This document shows, one piece after another, positions 35,078-43,960 of a stretch of DNA of 64,000 bases. This DNA is from Alphaproteobacteria bacterium. GTDB taxonomy: Bacteria; Pseudomonadota; Alphaproteobacteria; Reyranellales; Reyranellaceae. The DNA is taken from NCBI GenBank assembly GCA_019635875.1, contig JAHBYP010000001.1, positions 682,001 to 746,000 on the forward strand. Direction: 5' to 3'. A program made the translations under genes and the position numbers. Below the pieces are notes generated by a model, which saw only the letters and a list, made by a program, of their open reading frames with translations, was not told the DNA's origin and did no database searches. Position 1 is the stretch's first letter. Every line of letters begins with the position of its first letter.

Positions 35078-35938
35078 CTAAGCGACAGACATGGGCAGTC
35101 GGGGATCGCTCGCCCATTCCTGCAGCGAGGCGTCGTACACCGCGACGTCCCCGTGGCCCAGCAGCGCGACCAGCGCGAAGGCGTCACCAGTGGCGGCGAT
35201 GCCGCCGCCGCAATAGGCGATCACGCGACGGCCGCCTTCCTCGATGCCGCGATCGGCGAACATCGCGCGCAACGTGCCGGTGTCCTTGAATGTGCCGTCG
35301 GCCTCGAACAGCGAGGCGGCCGGCAGGCTGACGCTGCCGGTGATGTGGCCGGGCCGTCCATAGTGCGCGCCGCCGGTGCCGCGATGCTGTTCTTCCGTGA
35401 GGCAGTTCACCACCACGGCGCCACCGTGATCGAGCGCGCCCAGCACCGCGTCCTTGCCGATCATCAGGCCGGCGCGCGGCCTGGCCGACAGCGCCGCCGG
35501 GGAATAGGCATTGGCGGTGTGCTCGACGGGTCGTCCTTCGACGATCCACTTGCGGAACCCGCCGTCGAGGATGCGCGCGCGGTCGAAGCCGATGGCGCGC
35601 AGCTGCCACCACACGCGCGTCGCCCACCATTGCGTGCCGTTGCAGTAGAGCACCACCTCGCTGTCCTCGCCGATGCCCTTGGCGCCGGCCATTCGCGCCA
35701 GCGCCTCGGGCGCGGGCATGGTGAAGCGCAGCGCGCTCTGCGCGTCGGAGAGATCCTGCTGCAGCTCGATCAGCGCCGCGCCGGGGATGTGGCCCTTCTC
35801 GCCATAGGCGGCGCGGCCGGTCTCGACGCGCATGCGGCCGCCGGGCTCGGGATGCAGGAAGGTCGTGCAGTCGAAAATGCGCAGCGCGGGCTCGCCGAGC
35901 CGGTGCGCGAGCTCGTCGGTGGTGATCAGCGGTTCCAT
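35078..35938 (-). CDS. Two-domain rhodanese-like sulfurtransferase
   Basis: 286 residues, two rhodanese domains. Both carry a candidate persulfide Cys: VVLYCNGTQWWATRVWW in the first and VIAYCGGGIAATGDAFAL in the second, where active enzymes of the family keep the catalytic loop. The second loop (CGGGIAA) is closer to mercaptopyruvate sulfurtransferase (CGSGVTA) than to thiosulfate sulfurtransferase (CRKGVTA). Retention of Cys in the first domain is unusual, as it is often lost. Start taken at the ATG that gives MEPLITTDELAHRL; longer frames are shadows. Confidence 0.88.
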   Translation of the reverse strand: MEPLITTDELAHRLGEPALRIFDCTTFLHPEPGGRMRVETGRAAYGEKGHIPGAALIELQQDLSDAQSALRFTMPAPEALARMAGAKGIGEDSEVVLYCNGTQWWATRVWWQLRAIGFDRARILDGGFRKWIVEGRPVEHTANAYSPAALSARPRAGLMIGKDAVLGALDHGGAVVVNCLTEEQHRGTGGAHYGRPGHITGSVSLPAASLFEADGTFKDTGTLRAMFADRGIEEGGRRVIAYCGGGIAATGDAFALVALLGHGDVAVYDASLQEWASDPRLPMSVA

Positions 35939-35978
35939 CGGCGCATCGTGATGCGCCGCGAGCACGCGCGCAATGCGA

Positions 35979-36275
35979 TCAGTTCTGCGGAGCGGCCGCG
36001 GGAGCCGGCGCCGGCGCCGGCGCCGGCCGCACCGGCCGCTTCGCCGCCTTGCGCGGCGGCTTGGCCTGCGCATGGGCGCGGCGCTGGCAGGAGGCCTTGG
36101 CCTTCGCGTCCTTGACCTTGGCGCAGGCGCGCAGCGCGCGCTGCAGTGCCGTCGGCTTGGGTGCCGGCTTGGTCGTCGGCGTGGTCGAGGCCGGCGTCGA
36201 GGGTGCGGCGGCGGAGGATGCCGCGAAGCCGCCGGCGGCCAACGCCAGCACGAGCGCGAGGGTGAGGCGGCGCAT
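35979..36275 (-). CDS. Small secreted Ala/Pro/Lys-rich protein
   Basis: 98 residues: a Sec signal peptide (RRLTLALVLALAAGGFAASS), a Thr/Pro/Lys-rich stretch, a short segment with two Cys (LRACAKVKDAKAKASCQRR) and a Pro-Ala tail (APAPAPAPAAAP). The Cys pair may form a disulfide. No domain recognised. The ATG with GGAGA just upstream was chosen; a start four codons earlier is equally possible. The gene stands alone. Confidence 0.6.
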   Translation of the reverse strand: MRRLTLALVLALAAGGFAASSAAAPSTPASTTPTTKPAPKPTALQRALRACAKVKDAKAKASCQRRAHAQAKPPRKAAKRPVRPAPAPAPAPAAAPQN

Positions 36276-36440
36276 CGTTGTCTCCATCGGTTCTTGAACG
36301 ACGCCAACAACCGGGCGGTCGTCATCGAGGGTCCGCAAGATATATTTTGGATCAGCGAGATAGGTCAACGACTTCATATGTTGTCGCGCAGGCGGTGCGA
36401 GACATGACGCGCGTCGCCCCCATCGCTATATGTCGGCGCC

Positions 36441-37382
36441 GTGAACGTCGTCTTCTCCGTCGCCTTCCCGCTCTTCGCCCTGATCGCCACCGGCTTCGTC
36501 GCGGGCCGCGCCAGGCTGCTGGGCCGCGACGGCGCGGGCGCGCTGAACGCCTTCGTCACCTGGTTCGCGCTGCCGGCGCTGCTGTTCAACGCCATCGCCA
36601 ACGTCAGGCTTTCCGAGGTGCTGAACGTTCCGTTCATCGTCGCCTTTGGCCTGGTGATCGTGATCGTCTACGGCGTCGGCATGCTGATGGCCCGCCTCGC
36701 GTCGGGCGCCGGGCTGGCGCAGATGAGCCTGCATGGCCTGACAGCCGCCTATGGCAATGTCGGCTATATCGGCATCCCGCTGTGCCTCTACGCCCTGGGT
36801 CCGCAAGGCGCCGTGCCGGCGGCGGCGGCGACCTGCCTGGGCAGCGCCTTCCTGCTGACCTTCGCGGTGGTCTTGATCGAGAGCGACCTGCAGGCCGGCC
36901 GGGGCGTCTGGCGCACGGCGCGGCGCGTGCTGCTGGCGGTCGCGCAGAGCCCGGTGCTGATCTCGATCGTCCTGGGCGGCTTCGTCTCGGCGCTGGCTAT
37001 CGCGGTGCCGGTGCCGATCCAGCGCTTCCTCGACCTGATCGGCGCCGCGGCGGCGCCCTGCGCGCTCTTCGCCATCGGCCTGTTCCTGTCCGGCACCTCG
37101 ATCCGCGCCAACCTGCGCGAGGTCGGCCTGGCGACCATCGCCAAGGTGCTGCTGCAGCCGCTCGTGGCGCTGTCGATCGTGCCGTGGTTCCTGCCGCTGG
37201 ACTCGGTGTGGGCGCAGGCGGCACTGCTGATGGCGACCTTGCCCACCGCCTCGAACGCCTTCGTGCTGGCCCGGCGGTACGACATCTTCGTCGAGGAGAC
37301 CTCGACCACCGTCCTGCTGTCGACCGTGCTCTCGGTGTTCACCGTGTCGGCGATGCTGGTGTGGCTGCGCGGCGGCCTCTAG
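36441..37382 (+). CDS. AEC (auxin efflux carrier) family transporter
   Basis: 313 residues, about ten helices. It shows the AEC pattern: a conserved [18 protein letters not shown] near the N-terminus, [13 protein letters not shown] in the middle and [19 protein letters not shown] near the end. Bacterial AEC proteins such as MdcF/MleP carry malonate, malate or similar acids. It starts with GTG. It is followed 49 bp later by mscL in the same direction. Confidence 0.88.
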   Translation: MNVVFSVAFPLFALIATGFVAGRARLLGRDGAGALNAFVTWFALPALLFNAIANVRLSEVLNVPFIVAFGLVIVIVYGVGMLMARLASGAGLAQMSLHGLTAAYGNVGYIGIPLCLYALGPQGAVPAAAATCLGSAFLLTFAVVLIESDLQAGRGVWRTARRVLLAVAQSPVLISIVLGGFVSALAIAVPVPIQRFLDLIGAAAAPCALFAIGLFLSGTSIRANLREVGLATIAKVLLQPLVALSIVPWFLPLDSVWAQAALLMATLPTASNAFVLARRYDIFVEETSTTVLLSTVLSVFTVSAMLVWLRGGL

Positions 37383-37431
37383 CGGCGTAGGATGCGACCG
37401 GCGCTCGAGGCGCAGACAAGGGAGAACGGGG

Positions 37432-37857
37432 ATGCTCAAGGAGTTTCGCGAGTTCGCCATGAAGGGCAACGTCGTCGATCTCGCCATCGGCGTGATCATC
37501 GGCGCGGCCTTCGGCAAGATCGTCGAGTCGCTGGTCGCCGACGTCATCATGCCGCTGATCAGCATGTTCGGCACCGTCGACTTCACCAACATGTACGTCG
37601 TGCTCAAGGGCAGCGTCGCCGCCGGCGCCTCGCTGGCCGAGGCCAAGAAGGCGGCTGTCGTCTGGGGCTATGGCAACTTCATCACCATCGCGATCAACTT
37701 CCTGATCATCGCCTTCGCGCTCTTCCTGGTCGTCAAGGGCATCAACCGCCTGCGGCGCGAGGAAGCGGCCGCCGAACCCGCGCCGGCCCCGGCTCCGGAG
37801 GATCCGGCGGACATCAAGTTGCTGACTGAGATCCGCGACCTGCTGAAGAAGCCCTAA
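37432..37857 (+). CDS. mscL: Large-conductance mechanosensitive channel MscL
   Basis: 141 residues. The N-terminal amphipathic helix ([20 protein letters not shown]) and TM1 [20 protein letters not shown] are textbook MscL; TM2 is [20 protein letters not shown]. It opens under membrane tension to release solutes during osmotic downshift. A terminator follows directly. Confidence 0.96.
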   Translation: MLKEFREFAMKGNVVDLAIGVIIGAAFGKIVESLVADVIMPLISMFGTVDFTNMYVVLKGSVAAGASLAEAKKAAVVWGYGNFITIAINFLIIAFALFLVVKGINRLRREEAAAEPAPAPAPEDPADIKLLTEIRDLLKKP

Positions 37858-37872
37858 GACCGCCAACGGCCG

Positions 37873-37899
37873 ACGGGCCGGTCCGATCCGGCCCGTTTT
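37873..37899 (+). terminator. Intrinsic terminator after mscL
   Basis: A 9-bp perfect stem ACGGGCCGG / CCGGCCCGT with loop TCCGAT, followed by TTT. It lies 16 bases past the mscL stop. Confidence 0.85.
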
Positions 37900-38000
37900 C
37901 CGATTGATAAATGTCAGTAAAAATGTATATTTACGCGCCGTAGTTGAAGTTATTTTCCGAGACGGTCGGGCCGCCCAGATTTCGCGGGGAGAGCAAGCTC

Positions 38001-38213
38001 ATGCTGCTAGGTTTTTTGGGTCGCATGGTACGCGGCCTGGTGATCAAGCTGGCCTTCCTCGGTGTCGCCTTCGGGGTCGTGAAATATGGCCCCAACGTGT
38101 ACGCCCAGTATGTGGGCCCGCTGCCGCCGGCGATTGAGGAAGCGCAGAAGTACACGGACTTCGACCAGATGTACAAAACCTTCACCGAGATCTCCAAGAA
38201 GATGCCTCACTGA
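38001..38213 (+). CDS. Small single-TM hypothetical protein
   Basis: 70 residues. One membrane segment near the start (GLVIKLAFLGVAFGVVKYG), then a short polar tail ending MYKTFTEISKKMPH. The ATG with GGGGAGAG at 7-base spacing was chosen over an upstream TTG. The preceding 80 bases are AT-rich and may hold the promoter. Function unknown. Its end overlaps the convergent helicase gene by 7 bp. Confidence 0.65.
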   Translation: MLLGFLGRMVRGLVIKLAFLGVAFGVVKYGPNVYAQYVGPLPPAIEEAQKYTDFDQMYKTFTEISKKMPH

Positions 38214-41035
38214 GGCAGCGCTCTCAGAAAATCCCGCGTCTCGGCGATCGCGTCGGCAAGGCCGACGCGCTGGATCGACACGCCCGGCGGGAACGCCGCC
38301 AGCAGGCGTGACGCCAGCCGGTTGTCGAGCATCACGAACACGCCGCGATCATCGGCGCGCCGCACCAGCCGGCCGAAGGCCTGCTTCAGGCGGAAGCGCG
38401 TCAGCATGTCGTCGTAGGCGCTGCTGCCGTGCCCCGCCGCGCGGTGCGCATCCTTGCGCGCGCGATGCAGGATATCGGGCCTCGGCCACGGCACGCGATC
38501 GAACACGATCAGCCGCAGCGAACGGCCCGGCACGTCGACGCCGTCCCTGACCGCATCGGTGCCAAGCAGGCACGAGCGCTCCTCGGCGCGGAAGATGTCG
38601 ACCAGGGTCGCGGCGTCCATGCCGCCGACATGCTGGGCGTAGAGCGGAATGCCGCGATCCTCGAGCGGCGCGGCAATCTGGCGGTGCACCGCGCGCAGCC
38701 GGCCGATGGCGGTGAACAGGCCCAGCCCGCCGCCGTCGGCGGCGATGAACAACTCGCGATAGGCGGCGGCGACCTGCTCGACCGAGTCGCGGCCGACATC
38801 GCGCACGATCAGCACGCGGGTGTTGCTGGCATAGTCGAACGGCGAGGCGACCGCGGCGCGGATCGCCGGCGCCTCGAGATGGCGCGCGCCGGTGCGCGCC
38901 TCGGCGGCTTCCCAGTCGGCCGCTTCCAGCGCGCCCGAGGCGATGGTCGGCGCCGGCGGCGGATCGTTGGCGCCGGTCCAGTCGCGCAAGGTCGCCGACG
39001 TCACGACCACGCCGTGCGCCGGCTTCACGACGGCTTCGGCGAAAGGCTGCGTCGGATCGACGTAGTGGCGGTACATGCCGACGTCGTACTCGCGCCCCTC
39101 GATGCGCTCGATGGCGAACCAGTCGACGAAGGCCTCCTGCGGCTCGCTCTCGATGCTCTTGAGCATGCCGAGCCAGGCCGACAGCACGAACTGGCAGCGA
39201 TTGCGCAGCGAGCGCGTGATGCCCTCGATGCGGTTGCGCTGCGCGGTGTCGAGCGTCTCGGCGCCTTCGTCGAGCTGGCGCGCCAGCGCCTGGATCAGCG
39301 CCAGCGCCGGCCGCAGCATCGCCTCGATCGCCTCGCCGCAGGCGCGCGCCGCCTCGACCAGCCCGGCCGGGGGCGGCCGCACGTCGCATTCGATGCGGTA
39401 GGGATTGTCGTCCTTGGGCGCACGCGCCAGCACCTGCTGGCGCACCAGCGCGAGGAAATCCTCGATGTCGCCCTGCGTCGTGCCGTCGGCCAGCCGGGTC
39501 TGCCAGCCGGCCGAGGGCAGGGCCTGCGCCGCCGACATCAGCGCGCGCAACGCCTGCTGCGTGGCGTCGTCGCTCTCGGCCAGCTCGTTGACCCGCCGCT
39601 CCAGCCCGCGCGCGCGGCTGCCGGCGCGGCCTTCGGCGCCCAGCAGCCAGCGCCGCAGATCCGAGCCCTCGACGCCGGTGAGATGCGCGGCGAAGGCCGA
39701 GTCGGCGGCGTCGAACAGATGATGGCCCTCGTCGAAGACGTAGCGCGTGGGCCGCGTGTTGTCGTCGAGCCCGCCGGTCGCCGCCTGCATCATCACCAGC
39801 GCGTGATTGGCGATGACGATGTCGGCCTGGCGGGCACGGCGGATGGTGCGCTCGACGAAGCAGCGCCGGAAATGCTCGCAGCCGGCATAGACGCATTCGC
39901 CGCGCCGGTCGGCCAGGCGCGAAAGCCGCGCGCGGCCGATCAGGTCGCCGAGCCAGGCCGGCAGGTCGCCGCCCACCATGTCGCCGTCGCGCGTCGCCAT
40001 GGTCCAGCGCGCCAGCAGGCCCAGCCCGACCGCGTTACGCGGCGTGGCGCGCGTGCGCTGCACGGCCTCCTCGTAGTTCAGCAGGCAGAGATAGTTCTCG
40101 CGCCCCTTGCGCACGACGACGCGGGCGCGCTTGGCAGCGGCGTCGGGATGCAGCCGATCGAGCTCGCCGTCGATCTGGCGCTGCAGGTTGCGGGTGAAGG
40201 TTGCGATCCATACCGGCGCGCCGTTGCGCTCCGCCCACAGCGAGGCCGGCGCGACATAGCCCAGCGTCTTGCCGGTGCCGGTGCCCGCCTCCGCCAGCAC
40301 GACATGCGGCTCGCCCTCGCGCTCGCGCGGCTGGAAGGCGAGCGACACGGCCGAGGCATAGTCGCTCTGGGTCGGCCGCACCTCCGTCGTGCCCGGGCCG
40401 GCATGCACCAGATCGGCCAGGCGCGCGCGCGCCTCGTGCGGCTCGACCGGCAGGCTGCGCGGCGGCGAGGGCGGCGGATCGTCCTCCCAGGCCGGCAGAT
40501 GTTTCCACGTGTCGAGCCCGGCGAAGCCGCGCGGCCGATCGGCGGCCGACACGCCCAGCGCCGCGCACACCGCCGCGCCCCATTGCCAGCCGCCGGCCGC
40601 CATGCGCCGCGCCAGCTCGGCGGTTTGCTGCGATTGGCGACGGCGCTGTTCACCGAGCTCGTCGAGCAGCGCCTCGGCGATCGCCGGCAGCGCGACGACC
40701 TCGTCCTCGGGCGTCGCCGGCAGGTCGAGCGCCAGCGCCGCCGCCAGGCCCCGGATGGTCGGCAGGCAGAACTGCGCCGGTCTCACGAAGGCGAAGAGCT
40801 CGAGCACGTCGGTGGCGTCGACCTCGTCCAGCGCCAGGCGCGAGCCGGTGTCCGGGGCGTGGCACACCAGCGGCCGCTCCAGCGCCAGCCGCGAGGCCGC
40901 CGCGCTGTGGCTCAGCCGCTCGATCTCGCCCTCGGGCGACAGCCACCAGGCACCGGCCGCGGTCACGGCGAGCGCCGGCTGGCGGCGGCTTCTGCCTGCC
41001 ACGATCGGCGCACTGTCCGGATCGGTCGTGCTCAT
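38207..41035 (-). CDS. DinG-family (XPD-like) ATP-dependent helicase
   Basis: 942 residues. About 220 N-terminal residues of unclear fold precede a superfamily 2 core: Walker A AEAGTGTGKT (near 250), an Fe-S cysteine set C317, C381, C386 and C392 as in XPD/DinG, DEGH box (435-438, VFDEGHHLFDAAD) and C-terminal motifs LLGTDAVRDGVDVPG and KQAFGRLVRR. Members unwind DNA 5' to 3' and resolve R-loops and other structures after damage. The long N-terminal extension is larger than in E. coli DinG. Separate transcription unit. Confidence 0.92.
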   Translation of the reverse strand: MSTTDPDSAPIVAGRSRRQPALAVTAAGAWWLSPEGEIERLSHSAAASRLALERPLVCHAPDTGSRLALDEVDATDVLELFAFVRPAQFCLPTIRGLAAALALDLPATPEDEVVALPAIAEALLDELGEQRRRQSQQTAELARRMAAGGWQWGAAVCAALGVSAADRPRGFAGLDTWKHLPAWEDDPPPSPPRSLPVEPHEARARLADLVHAGPGTTEVRPTQSDYASAVSLAFQPREREGEPHVVLAEAGTGTGKTLGYVAPASLWAERNGAPVWIATFTRNLQRQIDGELDRLHPDAAAKRARVVVRKGRENYLCLLNYEEAVQRTRATPRNAVGLGLLARWTMATRDGDMVGGDLPAWLGDLIGRARLSRLADRRGECVYAGCEHFRRCFVERTIRRARQADIVIANHALVMMQAATGGLDDNTRPTRYVFDEGHHLFDAADSAFAAHLTGVEGSDLRRWLLGAEGRAGSRARGLERRVNELAESDDATQQALRALMSAAQALPSAGWQTRLADGTTQGDIEDFLALVRQQVLARAPKDDNPYRIECDVRPPPAGLVEAARACGEAIEAMLRPALALIQALARQLDEGAETLDTAQRNRIEGITRSLRNRCQFVLSAWLGMLKSIESEPQEAFVDWFAIERIEGREYDVGMYRHYVDPTQPFAEAVVKPAHGVVVTSATLRDWTGANDPPPAPTIASGALEAADWEAAEARTGARHLEAPAIRAAVASPFDYASNTRVLIVRDVGRDSVEQVAAAYRELFIAADGGGLGLFTAIGRLRAVHRQIAAPLEDRGIPLYAQHVGGMDAATLVDIFRAEERSCLLGTDAVRDGVDVPGRSLRLIVFDRVPWPRPDILHRARKDAHRAAGHGSSAYDDMLTRFRLKQAFGRLVRRADDRGVFVMLDNRLASRLLAAFPPGVSIQRVGLADAIAETRDFLRALPQ

Positions 41036-41290
41036 GGACGAGGCGTAGCATACTCGACCCGGGCGGCGTCAGCAGGCCGCGGGTCATCCCGGTGGAAACC
41101 GCCGTCCATGTCGCGGCGCCACTGATGGTCGGGAGGCCGCGCAGCGCGATCTGGAGAAGCCCTCGCGCGAAATCGCTTCACGGGCCGCCCGGCCTGCAGG
41201 CTTCCGCGTCGCAATTGATGCGCGCTCACAGATTTTATCTGCTACGCTATATGCCGCTCTGCGCCGGCGGATGGTGCCCAGGAGGCGACA

Positions 41291-42250
41291 TTGACCGGCT
41301 TCACGATCTTCATCCTCGTCCTCGTCCTGTTCGCTGTCCTGCTGCTGTTCCTGGGCGTCAAGCAGGTGCCGCAGGGCTGGAACTATACCGTCGAGCGCTT
41401 CGGCCGCTTCACTACCACCCTGACGCCGGGCCTGCGCTTTCTGGTGCCCTTCGTCGACAGCATCGGCAAGAAGGTCAACGTCCAGGAATCGGTGCTCGAC
41501 ATCCCGCAGCAGCAGGTGATCAGCAAGGACAACGCCATCGTTGCCGTCGACGCCGTGGCCTTCTACCAGGTGATCGACGCCGCCAAGGCCGCCTACGAGG
41601 TGCGCGACCTGGTGCAGGGCATCACCAACCTGGCGCTGACCAACATCCGCAACGTCATGGGCAACATGGCCCTGGACGACGTGCTGTCCAAGCGCAACGA
41701 GATCAACGACACGCTGCTTTCGGTGATCGACCACGCCACCAACGCCTGGGGCGTGAAGGTGCTGCGTGTTGAGCTCAAGGACATCGTGCCGCCGCAGGAC
41801 ATGGTGCAGACCATGGCCCGGCAGATGAAGGCCGAGCGCGAGCGGCGCGCCGTGATCCTCGAGGCCGAGGGCGTCCGCCAGGCGCAGATCACCCGGGCCG
41901 AGGGCGAGAAGCAGGCGGCGATCCTCTCGGCGGAAGGCCGCCGCGAGGCCGCCTTCCGCGACGCCGAGGCGCGCGAGCGCGCCGCCGAGGCGGAAGCCAA
42001 GGCGACCGAGGTGGTGACCGCGGCGATCGGCGCCGGCGGCTCGCAGGCGATCAGCTACTTCCTCGGCCAGAAATACGTCGACGCACTGCAGGCGATGGGT
42101 GCCTCGAACAACGCCAAGGTGTTCTTCCTGCCGGTCGAGGCGACCGGCCTGATGGGCACCTTGGGCGGCATCGCCGAGCTGGCCAAGGAGGCCCAGGCGC
42201 GCGGCGCGGCCGGGATGGCGGCGCTGCCCTACCGCCCGCAGGACAACTAG
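41291..42250 (+). CDS. SPFH/band 7 membrane protein (slipin/QmcA-like)
   Basis: 319 residues starting at a TTG with GGAGG immediately before it. One N-terminal membrane helix, then the SPFH domain (VKQVPQGWNYTVERFGRF, and TPGLRFLVPFVDSIGKKVNV), and a long Ala/Glu/Arg-rich coiled coil (AEGEKQAAILSAEGRREAAF). Such proteins form large ring assemblies in bacterial membranes and chaperone FtsH or organise membrane domains. The usual NfeD partner gene is not adjacent. No operon mate is evident. Confidence 0.9.
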   Translation: MTGFTIFILVLVLFAVLLLFLGVKQVPQGWNYTVERFGRFTTTLTPGLRFLVPFVDSIGKKVNVQESVLDIPQQQVISKDNAIVAVDAVAFYQVIDAAKAAYEVRDLVQGITNLALTNIRNVMGNMALDDVLSKRNEINDTLLSVIDHATNAWGVKVLRVELKDIVPPQDMVQTMARQMKAERERRAVILEAEGVRQAQITRAEGEKQAAILSAEGRREAAFRDAEARERAAEAEAKATEVVTAAIGAGGSQAISYFLGQKYVDALQAMGASNNAKVFFLPVEATGLMGTLGGIAELAKEAQARGAAGMAALPYRPQDN

Positions 42251-42268
42251 GGGCGCGCTTTATCGGCG

Positions 42269-42523
42269 CTAGATCATCACTGGCAGGATCAGGACCAGCA
42301 GGACGGCGGCTACCACAGTCCATCCGATGACCAGACCCCAGGTCACGTGCCTTGGCGTGATGATCAGTCGATCGCCGGATGCGATGCTGTGCCACACCGC
42401 CCTGGTCCAGGACTCGCGCGGCGTGGGCTCGGCCGTCAGGCCATCCGCTGTGGAATCGATCGCTGCGGCATTGGCTCTCTGTCTCGTTTCGAGGTCGGCA
42501 TTCCGGTTCGGGCCCCGTGCCAT
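42269..42523 (-). CDS. Small membrane protein, hypothetical
   Basis: 84 residues from the ATG with GGAGGG upstream (five codons after the alternative GTG). Polar N-terminal half, then one C-terminal membrane helix (TWGLVIGWTVVAAVLLVLIL). No family recognised. It lies 18 bp after the SPFH gene on the other strand. Confidence is limited by its size. Confidence 0.6.
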   Translation of the reverse strand: MARGPNRNADLETRQRANAAAIDSTADGLTAEPTPRESWTRAVWHSIASGDRLIITPRHVTWGLVIGWTVVAAVLLVLILPVMI

Positions 42524-42695
42524 CGCACCCTCCTGCACATCCCCCCTTCGGCCAAACGACGAGAATCCTCCCTAGTTCCGTTGTTCCGCCCTGTCAAACA
42601 GGGCAGTCAGGTGAAAACGCGAACCGCGATGTCCTCGCGGTCGGCGCCGGCCGGATGCGCTCGACGCCCGCCATGCGCTTCGCTAAGCAGGCACG

Positions 42696-43421
42696 ATGAC
42701 GAGCCAGCCGGCTGCCGATGGTCCGGATTTCGTCCTGTCGCGGACAGCATTCATGGTGGCGTGGACGCTTGCGTCGCTCGTGCCCTGGGTCGCCACGACG
42801 CTGCTGTGGCGCGTCAACTACGACGTCGCGCTGGCCGACGGCGCGGCTTCGATCCTGTTCGGCGCGAACCCCGGCGAACTCGAGGCCGACCGCGCCCACC
42901 GGATCCTGCATACGATGGCGTACTTCCTCGGCACGGTGCTGTCCGTCCTGATCGAGGCGCGGCTGCTGCGCCAGTTCCGCGACGACACGCGATGGTGGTG
43001 GATCCTGGGGATCGCCGCGGCGCTCGTCATGGAGCTGCTCTACGCCGTCGTGCTGACCACCCCCGGGAATCCCCTGACGATCGAGGCCGTCGTGCTGCGG
43101 GTATCCGGTTACCTGCTCTGGGCCGGGATGGCCTGGCGGCTGATCCGGCTCTGGGGATGGCGCGACCGCTACTGGCTCGCCTTCAACGTCGTCGTCGCCC
43201 TGGCGCTGCCGCTGGTCGACCGCCTCTGTGGGGCGGTGCCGCACTGGGCAATGGTGCTCTACGCGCGGGCCGGCGTCGGAGACCATGCGGCGCGCTACGT
43301 GCTGGGCGAGCTGATGAGCGGCCTGATCGGCGCGATCCTCGTCGCCGGACCGATGTCCTGGCTGCTGTGGCATCACGTCGTCGTCCACCGGCGCAGCGTT
43401 ACGCTGCCGCCGGCGCGTTGA
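42696..43421 (+). CDS. Hypothetical membrane protein, about six TM helices
   Basis: 241 residues with hydrophobic segments at roughly 18-37, 68-88, 100-120, 130-148, 160-180 and 200-225. No family recognised. Notable residues: a WRVNYDVALADGAASILFGA loop after helix 1 and HWAMVLYARAGVGDHAARY near the end. The 60-bp promoter-bearing repeat begins 16 bases before the end of this gene. Confidence 0.65.
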   Translation: MTSQPAADGPDFVLSRTAFMVAWTLASLVPWVATTLLWRVNYDVALADGAASILFGANPGELEADRAHRILHTMAYFLGTVLSVLIEARLLRQFRDDTRWWWILGIAAALVMELLYAVVLTTPGNPLTIEAVVLRVSGYLLWAGMAWRLIRLWGWRDRYWLAFNVVVALALPLVDRLCGAVPHWAMVLYARAGVGDHAARYVLGELMSGLIGAILVAGPMSWLLWHHVVVHRRSVTLPPAR

Positions 43422-43465
43422 CGCTCCGGCACGCGGCGCCTAGCCTGCCCAACCCGCACGTGGGC
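43406..43465 (+). promoter_or_regulatory. Promoter-bearing direct repeat, copy 1
   Basis: A 60-bp sequence nearly identical to 43873-43932. It contains TTGACG (43418-43423), 17 bases, and TAGCCT (43441-43446), plus the downstream CCGCACGTGGGC. It reads as an alphaproteobacterial housekeeping promoter ahead of the small membrane protein gene. Confidence 0.7.
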
Positions 43466-43568
43466 CGGACGCCGTGGAGCATGGAAGGCATTGCCGCCCT
43501 GATCGATGCGCCGGTCCCTGAGCCTCGCGCCCCCTGCCGGACGGCGACGCCAGCCCTGGCAGCGTCCG

Positions 43569-43835
43569 ATGTCCGGTAAGTTCGTCGTCAATATCGTGGC
43601 CGTCATCGGCTGGCTGATCGCCGCCGTGTTCGCCTATGCGTTCATCGCGCTGTTCGGCTTTTTCGGAGTCGGGTTCTACGGACTGCTGCTGCTGTTCATC
43701 TGCACGCAGGTCGAGTTGCAGCCGGACGCGGCTTCCCATCGCGGGCGGTGGCCCGGAATCGGCTTTTTCAAGCTTCTTGGCCTCGCGCTGACGGTCGTCG
43801 GCTTCGGCGGGTTCCTTGGCTTTCAGCTCGACTAG
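43569..43835 (+). CDS. Small hypothetical membrane protein
   Basis: 88 residues, about three hydrophobic segments (VVNIVAVIGWLIAAVFAYAF, FIALFGFFGVGFYGLLLLFI, LLGLALTVVGFGGFLGF). No family recognised. The start is uncertain: an ATG 63 bases upstream would add 21 basic residues. It lies between the two copies of the promoter-bearing repeat. Confidence 0.55.
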   Translation: MSGKFVVNIVAVIGWLIAAVFAYAFIALFGFFGVGFYGLLLLFICTQVELQPDAASHRGRWPGIGFFKLLGLALTVVGFGGFLGFQLD

Positions 43836-43872
43836 GTTTCGAACCGGGAAGCGCCGACGCCCGGCCCGCCTC

Positions 43873-43932
43873 GCCGCCGGCCCGTTGACGCTCCGGCGCG
43901 CGGCGCCTAGGTTGCCCGACCCGCACGTGGGC
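43873..43932 (+). promoter_or_regulatory. Promoter-bearing direct repeat, copy 2 (lysK promoter)
   Basis: Second copy of the 60-bp repeat: TTGACG (43885-43890), 17 bases, TAGGTT (43908-43913). The likely start of transcription is about 40 bases before the lysK ATG. Only a few positions differ from copy 1, two of them in the -10 box. Confidence 0.75.
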
Positions 43933-43960
43933 GGGTCGAAATCGTACAGACGGCGGAGTG

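Noticed and set aside
38429-41125. 898-codon plus-strand open frame
   Set aside because: It is the antisense shadow of the DinG-like helicase; Arg/Gln/His-rich composition with no domain, as expected for GC-rich DNA.
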